Assembly: GCF_016756395.1 (NCBI RefSeq)
Contig: NZ_AP018365.1
Coordinates: forward strand, 868,001-932,000
Direction: 5' to 3'
Origin: Streptomyces sp. SN-593
GTDB taxonomy: Bacteria; Actinomycetota; Actinomycetes; Streptomycetales; Streptomycetaceae
DNA length: 64,000 bases
This document shows positions 1 through 7,634 of the stretch, piece after piece. The notes beneath the pieces are model-generated. The model had not been told where the DNA came from. It made no database searches and saw nothing but the letters and a program-made list of their open reading frames with translations. The number at the start of each line of letters is the position of its first letter. Positions within the stretch are counted from its first letter, which is position 1. The position numbers and the translations under genes are program-made.

Positions 1-2
1 GC

Positions 3-1250
3 TCAGCAGGCTCCCTCGTCCTTCCAGACGCCCCACTCACCGGTGGTGCCGGGCGTCTCGTTCGTGGTCCACCACTGGGCGAGCCACTTGTGGCCGCCGT
101 AGGACACCTCGTTGCCACCGGTGTAGACGGCGGACGCGCTCCAGGCCGCCACGTCGGCGCAGTCGCCGCCGGCCGGGGTGGTGGGCGGCGTGGTGGGCGG
201 CGAGGTCGGCGGGTTGGTGGGCGGGGTCGCGCCGGCGAACTTCACCGAGTACTTGGCGAAGTCCCACGAGCTCTGCGGGACCGAGCTGCACGAGCCCGAG
301 GTGCTGCCGTTGTTGTCCGGCGGGTTGCACTGCAGGTCGCGGTTGAGCGACCAGAAGGTGAAGCGGCCCATGCCGTGGCTGGTGGCGTAGTCCAGCACGG
401 TCTGGAAGTCCGCCTGGTAGAAGTACTCGCCGCTGTCGCTGCGGCCGTTCATGCCGGAGAAGCCCTCGTGGGCGTAGGCGGTGGCGGCGCTCCAGCCGAA
501 GGTGGTCTGGAGCAGGCCGTTGAACGCGGTCAGCGCCGCGGTCTGGGAGGCGGCGCCGTTGAAGCCGCCGTCGAACGGCATGATGGAGAAGTTGTTCGGG
601 GTGAAGCCGAGCGTCTTGGCCTCGTTGAGCATCTGCTGCCCGAACCAGCCGGTGCCGGCCGCGGTGCCCGGGGTGGTCACCGAGATGTAGATGCCGGGGT
701 TGTTGCGCTGGAGGATCTGGGCGGCGCCCAGTTCGTTGGCGACGGCCGCGGTGTTCTCGTACTCCGGCTCCTCCAGGTCGAAGTCGATCGCCTTGAGCTG
801 GTACTTGTCGACGACCTGCTGGTAGGCGGCCGCGGTCGCGGCCGCGCCGGAACACGCCTGGCCGAGCTTGGTGCCGCCGTATCCGCCGATCGAGACGGAC
901 ACGTCGCCGCCCTTGGCCCGGATCGCGGAGATGGTGTTGGCGACCGAGGTGTCCGAGGACACCGCGGCGGTACCGCCCCAGGTCGGGCTGCACCCGCCGC
1001 CGTTGGGGGCGAGGATGAAGGCGAGCTGGAAGGCCTTGAGGCCGGTGGCGTCCATGATCGCCGTGGCGCTCGGCGGGTTGTTGTCCAGCGGCATCAAGTA
1101 GGGCGCGGCGGCGTACCAGTTGCTGCTCAGCGCGTTGGCCGTGGGGGTCGCACTGGCCTCGCCGGCGCCGAGGGCGGCCGCGGTGCCCAGCCCGGCGACG
1201 GCCAGGACCGCGGCGGCCACTCCCGTGCCGAGGGCTTTGAGACGGTTCAC
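3..1250 (-). CDS. Secreted GH18 chitinase with C-terminal chitin-binding module
   Basis: Secreted enzyme predicted to hydrolyse chitin. Residues 1 to about 34 form a Sec signal peptide (NRLKALG, a long Ala/Leu/Val core, then ASA). The GH18 domain spans about 41-340, with the substrate motif SVSIGGYGG (118-126) and active-site run KAIDFDLE (153-160). Glu160 is the expected acid, and Asp156 and Asp158 are kept, but the first Asp of DxxDxDxE is Lys153. A Pro/Thr linker (about 349-368) leads to a small aromatic CBM5/12-like module (about 372-415: WSASAVYTGG, GHKWLAQWW). The start is GTG behind AGGAGG with a 6-nt spacer. It is a single gene. Two DasR-type operators lie 64-110 nt upstream, so GlcNAc/chitin-responsive control is likely. 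The exact chitinase subfamily is not assigned. Confidence 0.93.
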   Translation of the reverse strand: MNRLKALGTGVAAAVLAVAGLGTAAALGAGEASATPTANALSSNWYAAAPYLMPLDNNPPSATAIMDATGLKAFQLAFILAPNGGGCSPTWGGTAAVSSDTSVANTISAIRAKGGDVSVSIGGYGGTKLGQACSGAAATAAAYQQVVDKYQLKAIDFDLEEPEYENTAAVANELGAAQILQRNNPGIYISVTTPGTAAGTGWFGQQMLNEAKTLGFTPNNFSIMPFDGGFNGAASQTAALTAFNGLLQTTFGWSAATAYAHEGFSGMNGRSDSGEYFYQADFQTVLDYATSHGMGRFTFWSLNRDLQCNPPDNNGSTSGSCSSVPQSSWDFAKYSVKFAGATPPTNPPTSPPTTPPTTPAGGDCADVAAWSASAVYTGGNEVSYGGHKWLAQWWTTNETPGTTGEWGVWKDEGAC

Positions 1251-1313
1251 GTCGGACCTCCTGTGGGGGAACGTGCCAGCAGGTTCCTGCGGTGATCCGT
1301 ACGCGTCAATAGG

Positions 1314-1329
1314 TTGGTCCAGACCTTTG
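1314..1329. promoter_or_regulatory. DasR-type operator (dre) 1 of the chitinase gene
   Basis: TTGGTCCAGACCTTTG resembles the dre consensus ACTGGTCTAGACCACT, with core GGTCCAGACC (1316-1325). It matches the 12-bp direct repeat TGGTCCAGACCT known from Streptomyces chitinase promoters. It lies 64 nt upstream of the GTG start. Confidence 0.75.
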
Positions 1330-1341
1330 GGTCAATCCACA

Positions 1342-1359
1342 AATTGGTCTCTACCAGTT
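1342..1359. promoter_or_regulatory. DasR-type operator (dre) 2 of the chitinase gene
   Basis: AATTGGTCTCTACCAGTT is a near-palindromic dre-like site, offset exactly 30 bp (about three helical turns) from the first, so both would lie on the same DNA face. Confidence 0.72.
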
Positions 1360-1375
1360 CGGCGGGCACGCCGAA

Positions 1376-1414
1376 GGGCCCCGGTCGCGCGCGGGACGCG
1401 CGCGGCCGGGGCCC
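1376..1414 (-). terminator. Hairpin terminator after the C39-family gene
   Basis: A long GC stem (GGGCCCCGG..., mirrored by ...CCGGGGCCC) begins 32 nt after the stop of the minus-strand C39-family gene and separates it from the chitinase promoter. There is no T-tract, as is common in Streptomyces. Confidence 0.7.
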
Positions 1415-1445
1415 GCGGAGCCGGCCCGGGAGGCCGGCGCCGGAC

Positions 1446-2861
1446 TCAGACGACGCCGACGGACTCCAGCGCGCGCCGCTGCCCGGGGCTCGGCTTGACC
1501 GGGAAGTACAGGTAGGCCACACCGCCGGAGCCGGAGCCCACCGAGCCGGTCGCGGTGATCCGCTTCGTACGCAGCCACACGGTCTCGAACTGCGCCCGCT
1601 TGTAGACGTTGCGCACCGCGTCGTCGTCCGCGCTGGCGGGGTCGTTGGCGACCACGTCGCCCTCGGCGGTGAAGCCGACGATGCACATCAGGTGCCCGGA
1701 CGTGCTGTAGTTCGCCCCGTCCAGTTCGCTGGCGAGGAACGACTGCGAGGTGATGACCGGGATGCCGGCCTTCACCAGGCGCTCGATGTCGTTGAGCGAG
1801 TGCAGTTGGGTGACGACGCCCTGCAGGTCCTGGTAGGTGGCCGCGTAGGCGGCGTTGAACGGCCAGTTGCCGCAGCCCTCGTACTGGTAGTCGTACGTGT
1901 AGCGGGCGCCCTGGTCGACCTGCGGGTCGGCGTAGGAGGGGTCCACCCAGGACAGGTCCGCGGCGCTCGGGCCGCGCCCCCAGTACTCGATGACCATGGT
2001 GGAGGAGGTGGGGCTGCACCACGCCTCGCCGCCGTTGTCGTACTGCGGGTACTGGCCCTTGTGGATGTCCTGGGAGTAGCGCGGCACCGGCAGTTCGACG
2101 GCGCCCTTCAGACCCGGCACCGACGCCGGCACGGTGTAGCGGTCCGGGATGTTCGAGGCGAACGCGCCCACCCGCCACACCGTGGGCGTGTCGCCGCTGC
2201 CGGGCTTGCGGTAGAGGGTGACCCGCAACCGGTACGAGGCCAGCAGCCTGCCCGCGCTCGCGTCGTCGATCGCGAACGTGTCGGTGTAGATGCTGCTGGT
2301 GTCGTCGCCCTGGCCGTCCACGGAGGTGCGGCGGATGTCCTCGTCGCCGTCGCCGGAGGTCCAGCGGCCCATCACGTAGGCGGGGGCGGCGGTGCCGTCG
2401 GTGTACGTGCCCAGCAGCTCGACCTGGAGCCAGGTGCCCGCGGGGGTGTGCGCGTTCCAGGAGGAGACCAGTTCGGTGGCCGGGTGCGGGAGCCTGCGCA
2501 CCGGCGAGGTCCAGGAGGCGTACTCGTAGGAGGCGGTCGTGCCGGTGTGCGGGTCGGTGTAGTCCGTGGTGCCGGCCGGGCGGACGATGCGCACCCCGGG
2601 GCGGGAGCCGGGCACCGGCAGGGTGCCCTGGTGCTCGCCGAACAGCCAGTCGGGGTAGGTGCTCCAGCCGTGGTAGTCGACCGGCGCGGGGTCGGCAGCG
2701 GCGGCGCCCTTGCCGCCGCCCTGCGCGGGCCGCCCGGCGGGGGTCCCGGTGCCGGCGGCGGCCGGCGCTGCGGAGGCGGTCTGCGCGTTCGAGGCGGCGA
2801 CGGCGGCCGCGGCGGCGAGCGCGGCGGTCAGCACGGCACGCCGGGGCGCGTTACTGGTCAT
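1446..2861 (-). CDS. Secreted C39-family peptidase-like protein
   Basis: A 471-residue exported protein with a papain-like C39 domain. The N-terminus (TSNAPRRAVLTAAL, then an Ala-rich core) looks like a Tat signal. The middle (about 60-240) is a beta-rich region I cannot assign. The C-terminal half carries the peptidase signature: GGEAWCSPTSS with nucleophile Cys282, TSGHLMCIVGF with the His, and VANDPAS with the Asn/Asp. Unlike bacteriocin-processing C39 domains it is not fused to an ABC transporter, and no precursor peptide is nearby. ATG at 2861 is chosen because the Tat motif directly follows it; an in-frame start at 2927 would put 22 extra residues before it. A dre-like site 138 nt upstream suggests co-regulation with the chitinase. 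The substrate is unknown. Confidence 0.8.
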   Translation of the reverse strand: MTSNAPRRAVLTAALAAAAAVAASNAQTASAAPAAAGTGTPAGRPAQGGGKGAAAADPAPVDYHGWSTYPDWLFGEHQGTLPVPGSRPGVRIVRPAGTTDYTDPHTGTTASYEYASWTSPVRRLPHPATELVSSWNAHTPAGTWLQVELLGTYTDGTAAPAYVMGRWTSGDGDEDIRRTSVDGQGDDTSSIYTDTFAIDDASAGRLLASYRLRVTLYRKPGSGDTPTVWRVGAFASNIPDRYTVPASVPGLKGAVELPVPRYSQDIHKGQYPQYDNGGEAWCSPTSSTMVIEYWGRGPSAADLSWVDPSYADPQVDQGARYTYDYQYEGCGNWPFNAAYAATYQDLQGVVTQLHSLNDIERLVKAGIPVITSQSFLASELDGANYSTSGHLMCIVGFTAEGDVVANDPASADDDAVRNVYKRAQFETVWLRTKRITATGSVGSGSGGVAYLYFPVKPSPGQRRALESVGVV

Positions 2862-2998
2862 GTGGGTGGTACCTCGGTTCCCCTCGACGTGAACGGGAGA
2901 TGGCCCGTCCGGGCCCTGCTGGGGCACGGCGGGTGCCGACCACTATCGTCGCTGGACGGGCCGTCCACCAGGGTTGACGTGTTCCCGGACGGATCATT

Positions 2999-3014
2999 AT
3001 TGGCCTATACCACT
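2999..3014. promoter_or_regulatory. Third dre-like DasR site, upstream of the C39-family gene
   Basis: ATTGGCCTATACCACT matches 13 of 16 positions of the dre consensus ACTGGTCTAGACCACT. It lies between the C39-family gene start and the 3' end of the downstream M24 gene. Confidence 0.5.
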
Positions 3015-3019
3015 GACGG

Positions 3020-4159
3020 TCACCCGGGAAGAACGACCAGGTCACGCCCGGTCAGGTTGAGCCGCTCCCCGCCGTCCTCGGTGCACACCGCGATGTCCTC
3101 GATGCGCGCGCCGAACCGGCCGGGCAGGTAGATCCCCGGCTCGATCGAGAACGCCATCCCCGGCTCCAGCGGCCGCGCGCTGCCCGCGACGATGTACGGC
3201 TCCTCGTGCGTCTCCAGGCCGATGCCGTGGCCGGTGCGGTGGATGAAGTGGTCGCCGTACCCGGCCGCGGCGATCCGGTCCCGGCCCACCGCGTCCAACT
3301 GCTCCGCGGTGACCCCGGGGCGGACCGCCCGCGTCTGCGCGGTCTGCGCGGCGAGCAGCACCTCGTACAGCTCCCGGAACTCCGCGGGGGGCTCGCCCAC
3401 CGCGTAGGTGCGGGTGGAGTCGGAGCAGTAGCCCTCCGCGGTGGTGCCGCCGATGTCCACCACGACCGGGTCGCCGGCCTTCACCACCCGGTCGGAGACC
3501 TCGTGGTGCGGGCTGGCGCCGTTGGGACCGGAGCCGACGATGACGAAGTCCACGGTCGCGTGGCCGGCCGCGATGATCGCGTCGGCGATGTCCCCGGCGA
3601 TCTCGCGCTCGGTGCGGCCGGGCCGCAGCCACTCGCCGATCCTGCGGTGCACCCGGTCGATCGCGGCACCCGCCCGGCGCAGCGCCTCCACCTCCGCGGG
3701 ACTCTTGCGCATCCGCAGCACCGACAGCACGTCACCGGCCAGGCCCGCCTGCGCGGTGGGCAGCGCGTCCTGGAAGGCGAGCAGCTTCTCGGCCCACATG
3801 TGGTTGTCGACCGCGAAGCGGGCGACGTGCGGCGGGAGCCGGCGGGCGATCATCGCGTACGCGTCGTCCGTCTCGGCGAAGCCCACGATCTCCACGCCCA
3901 GCGAGCCGGCCGGGGACGCCTCGGCGGCGGCCTTCTCCAGCGCGGGCACCACCAGGAACGGGTCGCCCTCCGCGGGCACCACCAGGCAGGTCAGCCGCTC
4001 CAGCGGCAGCGCCTGATAGCCGGTCAGGTAGCGCAGGTCCGCGCCCGGGGAGACGAGCAGCGCGTCGAGCCCCGCGTCCTCGGCGGCCCGCCGGGCCCGG
4101 TCCAGTCGCTCCGGCGGGAACAGTTTAGCCGCGCCGGCCTTGCCAGTGGATTCGCTCAC
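3020..4159 (-). CDS. M24 family Xaa-Pro peptidase
   Basis: A 379-residue cytoplasmic metallopeptidase predicted to cleave Xaa-Pro dipeptides or N-terminal Xaa-Pro bonds. The N-terminal creatinase-like domain (about 1-150) is followed by the pita-bread domain with all five metal ligands: VVVDIGG (Asp near 235), CSDSTRTY, TGHGIGLETHEEP (His), FSIEPGIYLPG (Glu) and RIEDIAV (Glu). GTG at 4159 (VSESTGKAG) is the start. The reading frame stays open far upstream, but that part is Arg/Pro-rich and overlaps the divergent kinase gene. There is no ribosome binding site; a TACCGT hexamer ends 6 nt before the GTG, so the mRNA is probably leaderless. Contrast the degenerate M24 protein at 57889-58992. Confidence 0.92.
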   Translation of the reverse strand: MSESTGKAGAAKLFPPERLDRARRAAEDAGLDALLVSPGADLRYLTGYQALPLERLTCLVVPAEGDPFLVVPALEKAAAEASPAGSLGVEIVGFAETDDAYAMIARRLPPHVARFAVDNHMWAEKLLAFQDALPTAQAGLAGDVLSVLRMRKSPAEVEALRRAGAAIDRVHRRIGEWLRPGRTEREIAGDIADAIIAAGHATVDFVIVGSGPNGASPHHEVSDRVVKAGDPVVVDIGGTTAEGYCSDSTRTYAVGEPPAEFRELYEVLLAAQTAQTRAVRPGVTAEQLDAVGRDRIAAAGYGDHFIHRTGHGIGLETHEEPYIVAGSARPLEPGMAFSIEPGIYLPGRFGARIEDIAVCTEDGGERLNLTGRDLVVLPG

Positions 4160-4165
4160 GGCCCC

Positions 4166-4171
4166 ACGGTA
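4166..4171 (-). promoter_or_regulatory. -10 element TACCGT, leaderless start of the M24 peptidase
   Basis: TACCGT fits TANNNT and is followed by 6 nt and then the GTG, placing transcription initiation at the start codon. No clear -35 is visible. Confidence 0.5.
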
Positions 4172-4395
4172 ACGGCGTCCCCGGGGCGGCGCGCGGAATT
4201 GCCCGCGGCCGGCCCGCGCGTGGCGCGCCCGCGGTCGGGAGGGGCCGCGGGCCGCGGCGAGCCGCCGCTGCGAGCCGCCGGCGGACCCGAGCCGCCCGCG
4301 CGTGGCGCGCCGGCGCCCGCGGACCGGACGGGGCGGCCGGCCCCGGCGCGCCGGCGGACGGCGCGGCCACCGGCGCCCCGGGGGCGCTCGCCCCG

Positions 4396-4401
4396 TATGG
4401 T
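4396..4401 (+). promoter_or_regulatory. -10 element TATGGT, leaderless start of the P-loop kinase
   Basis: TATGGT is followed by 6 nt and then GTG at 4408, the same geometry as the divergent M24 gene. Confidence 0.5.
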
Positions 4402-4407
4402 CGCGGG

Positions 4408-5034
4408 GTGGCGGAGATGACGTTGGCGGAGATGGCCGCAGGCATGCAAGGGCTCGCACCGTCGTGCGGCGCGACCAGGGTGATCGCGGTGGACGGCCAC
4501 GCGGGCGCCGGGAAGACGACGCTCGCCGGGCGGCTGGCGGCGGCCTTGGACGGTTGCCCGGTCGTGCACACGGACGACCTGGCCACCCACGAGGAGCCGT
4601 TCGGATGGACGGACCGGCTGGCCGCGCAGGTGCTCGCGCCGCTGCGCGCCGGCCGCGACGGCGTGCACGAGGTCTACGACTGGCACGCGCGGCGCTTCGC
4701 GGGCGAGCGCGCCGTGGCCGCGTCCCCGTACCTGCTGCTGGAAGGGGTCGGCACCGGCCGGGCCGCACTGCGGCCGCACCTGACGCTGACGCTGTGGCTG
4801 GAGGTCGGGCCGGCCGAGGCGCACCGGCGCGGACTGCGCCGGGACGGACCGGAGTTGACCCGTTTCTGGACCGGCTGGACCGCCGCGGAGGACGCGCACT
4901 TCGCCGCCGACCCCACCCGCCCGCACGCCGACCTGCTGGTCCACCAGGACCGGGGCCGCGACGGCGGCTACCGGTTCGCCCCGGGACCGGCCGCCCGCGC
5001 GCTCCCGGGACCCACGGATCGTCACGGAAGGTGA
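4408..5034 (+). CDS. Uridine-kinase-like P-loop protein
   Basis: A 208-residue cytoplasmic P-loop protein of the (d)NMP/uridine kinase class, probably transferring phosphate from ATP to a small molecule not identifiable here. The Walker A loop is DGHAGAGKTTL (G30-T38). VVHTDDLATHEEPFGW resembles the substrate Asp region of uridine kinases, and PYLLLEGVGTG the Walker B strand. The C-terminal third is Arg/Asp-rich and ends in a disordered tail. The GTG at 4408 is favoured by the leaderless promoter geometry; ATG at 4417 is a possible alternative. It is divergent from the M24 peptidase and has no operon partner. Confidence 0.8.
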   Translation: MAEMTLAEMAAGMQGLAPSCGATRVIAVDGHAGAGKTTLAGRLAAALDGCPVVHTDDLATHEEPFGWTDRLAAQVLAPLRAGRDGVHEVYDWHARRFAGERAVAASPYLLLEGVGTGRAALRPHLTLTLWLEVGPAEAHRRGLRRDGPELTRFWTGWTAAEDAHFAADPTRPHADLLVHQDRGRDGGYRFAPGPAARALPGPTDRHGR

Positions 5035-5203
5035 TCATCCGGTGCCGTCCTGCTGCGGCTCGGCGCGACCGGAACCGTCCGGTCGAATGCGGTCGGGAGG
5101 CGATCGGAATCGCTCGGTGATCACGCGCGTTCCCGCCACGAACAGGCGTCCGTGATCGCTTGACCGGCCGGGTCTCCAGAGATTACGTTTTCAACCAGCG
5201 GCT

Positions 5204-5219
5204 CTGAGCGGCCGCTCAG
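5204..5219. repeat. 16-bp perfect palindrome
   Basis: CTGAGCGGCCGCTCAG is fully self-complementary with no loop. It suits a dimeric repressor site better than a terminator. The binding protein is unknown. Confidence 0.5.
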
Positions 5220-5226
5220 CAGGCGC

Positions 5227-5262
5227 GGAGCCCCCGATTGTTCCCCCGTGATCGGGGGCTCC
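5227..5262 (+). terminator. Strong hairpin, probable terminator
   Basis: Arms GGAGCCCCCGAT and ATCGGGGGCTCC give a perfect 12-bp stem with a 12-nt loop, about 190 nt after the P-loop kinase stop. The stem is symmetric and could act on either strand. Confidence 0.6.
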
Positions 5263-5536
5263 GTCCTGCCCTCGGCGCCGTCGGCCGCGCCGCGCGGCCC
5301 GCCGCGCCCCTTACCTACCGTGACGGACTGGCGCCTCCGCACGCCCTCCCCCGCACGCCGCGCGCTCCCGTCCGGCTTGCCTGCGCGCCCTACGGTGATC
5401 GGACCATCGCGGGTACGATGCGCGAAGGGGTCGGTGCGGTGCCTGGGGGGTATCGCAGTCTGCTCAACTCACGCCCGTTGGCCACGGGTTGGGAGTGCAT
5501 GTCCGCGAGGCGGGGGGACGGAGTGGTGGGGACTTG

Positions 5537-7465
5537 ATGGACTTCGGCACCGACCGCCCGGGCGCGCCGGCCGATCTGGCCTGGTTGCGCGGGGTGGAGG
5601 CGTACACCATGGGCGCGTACGTGCAGGCCGAGGAGGAGTTCAGGTCCGCGGTCCGGACGGACCCGGGGATGGCCGACGCGTGGCTGGGCCTGCACGCGCT
5701 GCGCGCCGACACCTCCATCGCGCTGCTCCAGATGTACCGGCACCGCGACCGCTTCGGCGAGCAGCGCGCCGCCCACCGACGCACCCTCAACTCCTGGTAC
5801 TGGCTGGGCTGGTGGGTGCAGCCGGTGCTGGAGACCAGCCGCGACCTCCAGCTCGCGCACGCCTCGCACTGGCTGGACGGCCGCCATGTCGCCGAGCTCG
5901 ACCGGGCGTTGGCCGACTGCCCGCCGGTCGACACCGATCCGCAGGTGCGCTTCCTGCACGCCTGCCGCGCCTACCTGGTCAAGGACTGGGAGCGGCTGGT
6001 CCGGCACACCGAACCGCTGCTCGGCGATCCCGTCCTCGGCATCGAGGCCGGGCTGTTCGGCGGGATGGCCCGGGTCCGGCTGGAGATGTGCGGCCAGGCC
6101 GAACCGCTGCTGTCCGCCGCGCTGATGCGGTGCCGCAGCGAGCAGCCGCAGCGCAAGGAACTGCGCTACTGGCTCGCCCGCGCCTACGAGGGCACCGGCC
6201 GCAGCGCCGCCGCGGTGCCGCTCTACCGCGCCGTGCACCGGGTGGACCCGGCCTTCATGGACACCTCCGCCCGGCTCGCCGCCATCCACGAGTCGGACGA
6301 CGGCCTCGACGAGGGCGCGGGCCTGGCCGCGGTGTCGCTGGCCGGGGGCAGCGGCCAGGCGGTGCCCGAGGGCGGCGACCCCGAGACCGGCTACCCCGTC
6401 GACTTCCCGCCCGACCCGTCGGCGGCCGCCGGCCCCGGCCCGGACACCGAGGCCGAGTTGGACGAGTCGCTGCTGATCGCCGGGCCGCTGGGCGACGCCG
6501 TGCGCGACCGCGCCGCCACGCTGCCCGGCCCGGTCGGCGCCGCGGGCCCGGCCGGACTGCCGCTCGGCGGTTCGGACCCGGTGCTGCTCGCCGAGGCGCT
6601 CGCCGAGCTGGACCGGATGGTCGGGCTGGAGCCGGTCAAGCGCCAGGTGCGCGCGCTGTCGGCCCAGTTGCGGATGGCCCGGCTGCGGGCCGGACAGGGC
6701 CTGCCGGTGCAACCGCCGAAACGCCACTTCGTCTTCTCCGGCCCGTCGGGCACCGGCAAGACCACCGTCGCCCGCATCCTGGGCCGGGTCTTCTACGCCC
6801 TCGGCCTGCTCGGCGGCGACCACCTGGTGGAAGCCCAACGCTCCGACCTGGTCGGCGAGTTCCTCGGTCAGACCGCGGTGAAGGCGAACGAGCTGATCGA
6901 CTCCGCACTCGGCGGCGTGCTCTTCGTGGACGAGGCGTACGCCCTGTCCAACTCCGGCTACAGCAAGGGCGACGCCTACGGCGACGAGGCGCTCCAGGTG
7001 CTGCTGAAGCGGGCCGAGGACAACCGCGACCGGCTGGTGGTCATCCTGGCGGGCTACCCCGAGGGCATGGACCGGCTGCTGGCGGTGAACCCCGGCCTCG
7101 GCTCGCGCTTCACCACCCGGGTGGACTTCCCCAGTTACCGCCCCCAGGAGCTGACCCGGATCGGCGAGGTGCTCGCCGGCGAGAACGGCGACCGCTGGGA
7201 CGACGAGGCGCTGGACGAGCTCGCCGCGATCAACGGGCACGTCGTGGACCAGGGGTGGGTCGACGAGCTGGGCAACGGCCGGCTGCTGCGCACCCTGTAC
7301 GAGAAGAGCTGCGCCTACCGCGACCTGCGGCTGTCGGAGTACCCGTCGACGCCCGGCCGCGACGAACTGGCCACGCTCCGGCTGCCGGACCTCATGCAGG
7401 CGTACGGCGAGGTGCTCTCCGGGCGGGGCCCCGGCACCCCGCCGCCCGCCGAGCCGGCGGAGTAG
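5537..7465 (+). CDS. TPR/AAA+ ATPase of the CbbX/EccA type
   Basis: A 642-residue protein. The N-terminal half (1 to about 270) is helical with TPR-like repeats, then an acidic Gly/Ala/Pro-rich linker, then a CbbX/SpoVK-type AAA+ module. Walker A is GPSGTGKTT (about 401), Walker B GVLFVDEAYAL (about 462), sensor region VILAGYPEGMD and arginine finger GLGSRF. This is the architecture of EccA, the cytosolic ATPase of type VII secretion, but no esx, eccB-E or WXG100 gene is in the window, so the role is open: an orphan ESX chaperone or another remodelling ATPase. ATG at 5537 sits behind a GGGGA stretch; a TTG at 5489 is in frame but less likely. It stands alone and converges on the CNNM pair. 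Confidence 0.85.
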   Translation: MDFGTDRPGAPADLAWLRGVEAYTMGAYVQAEEEFRSAVRTDPGMADAWLGLHALRADTSIALLQMYRHRDRFGEQRAAHRRTLNSWYWLGWWVQPVLETSRDLQLAHASHWLDGRHVAELDRALADCPPVDTDPQVRFLHACRAYLVKDWERLVRHTEPLLGDPVLGIEAGLFGGMARVRLEMCGQAEPLLSAALMRCRSEQPQRKELRYWLARAYEGTGRSAAAVPLYRAVHRVDPAFMDTSARLAAIHESDDGLDEGAGLAAVSLAGGSGQAVPEGGDPETGYPVDFPPDPSAAAGPGPDTEAELDESLLIAGPLGDAVRDRAATLPGPVGAAGPAGLPLGGSDPVLLAEALAELDRMVGLEPVKRQVRALSAQLRMARLRAGQGLPVQPPKRHFVFSGPSGTGKTTVARILGRVFYALGLLGGDHLVEAQRSDLVGEFLGQTAVKANELIDSALGGVLFVDEAYALSNSGYSKGDAYGDEALQVLLKRAEDNRDRLVVILAGYPEGMDRLLAVNPGLGSRFTTRVDFPSYRPQELTRIGEVLAGENGDRWDDEALDELAAINGHVVDQGWVDELGNGRLLRTLYEKSCAYRDLRLSEYPSTPGRDELATLRLPDLMQAYGEVLSGRGPGTPPPAEPAE

Positions 7466-7466
7466 C

Positions 7467-7524
7467 ACCGGCCCGGCGGCCGGGGACAAGCGGCCACCGG
7501 CCCGGCGGCCGGGGACAAGCGGCC
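7467..7524. repeat. Two exact 29-bp tandem copies
   Basis: The unit beginning ACCGGCCCGGCGG and ending AAGCGGCC occurs at 7467-7495 and 7496-7524 without mismatch, directly after the AAA+ gene stop codon. Confidence 0.95.
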
Positions 7525-7572
7525 GGGAGCTGGGACCCGCGGGCCGGAGGCCGGGTCGGCACCCCGGCACCC

Positions 7573-7628
7573 CGCCATCCGGCTTCCGGCTTCCGGCTTC
7601 CGCCATCCGGCCTCCGGCTTCCGGCTTC
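7573..7628. repeat. Two 28-bp tandem copies built of CTTCCGG heptamers
   Basis: The units at 7573-7600 and 7601-7628 begin CGCCATCCGG and differ at one base. Each contains several CTTCCGG heptamers. The array lies between the convergent AAA+ and CNNM genes. Confidence 0.9.
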
Positions 7629-7634
7629 CGGCCG

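Larger units (their letters stand above)
5035..5536. other. 502-bp intergenic region
   Basis: No convincing gene. It holds a 16-bp perfect palindrome (5204-5219), a strong hairpin (5227-5262) and, presumably, the promoter of the AAA+ gene. The open frames through it have poor Streptomyces-type codon bias. Confidence 0.6.

Noticed and set aside
4160..5038. N-terminal extension of the M24 peptidase on the minus strand
   Set aside because: It overlaps the divergent P-loop kinase gene, is Arg/Pro-rich, and the family N-terminus starts at 4159.
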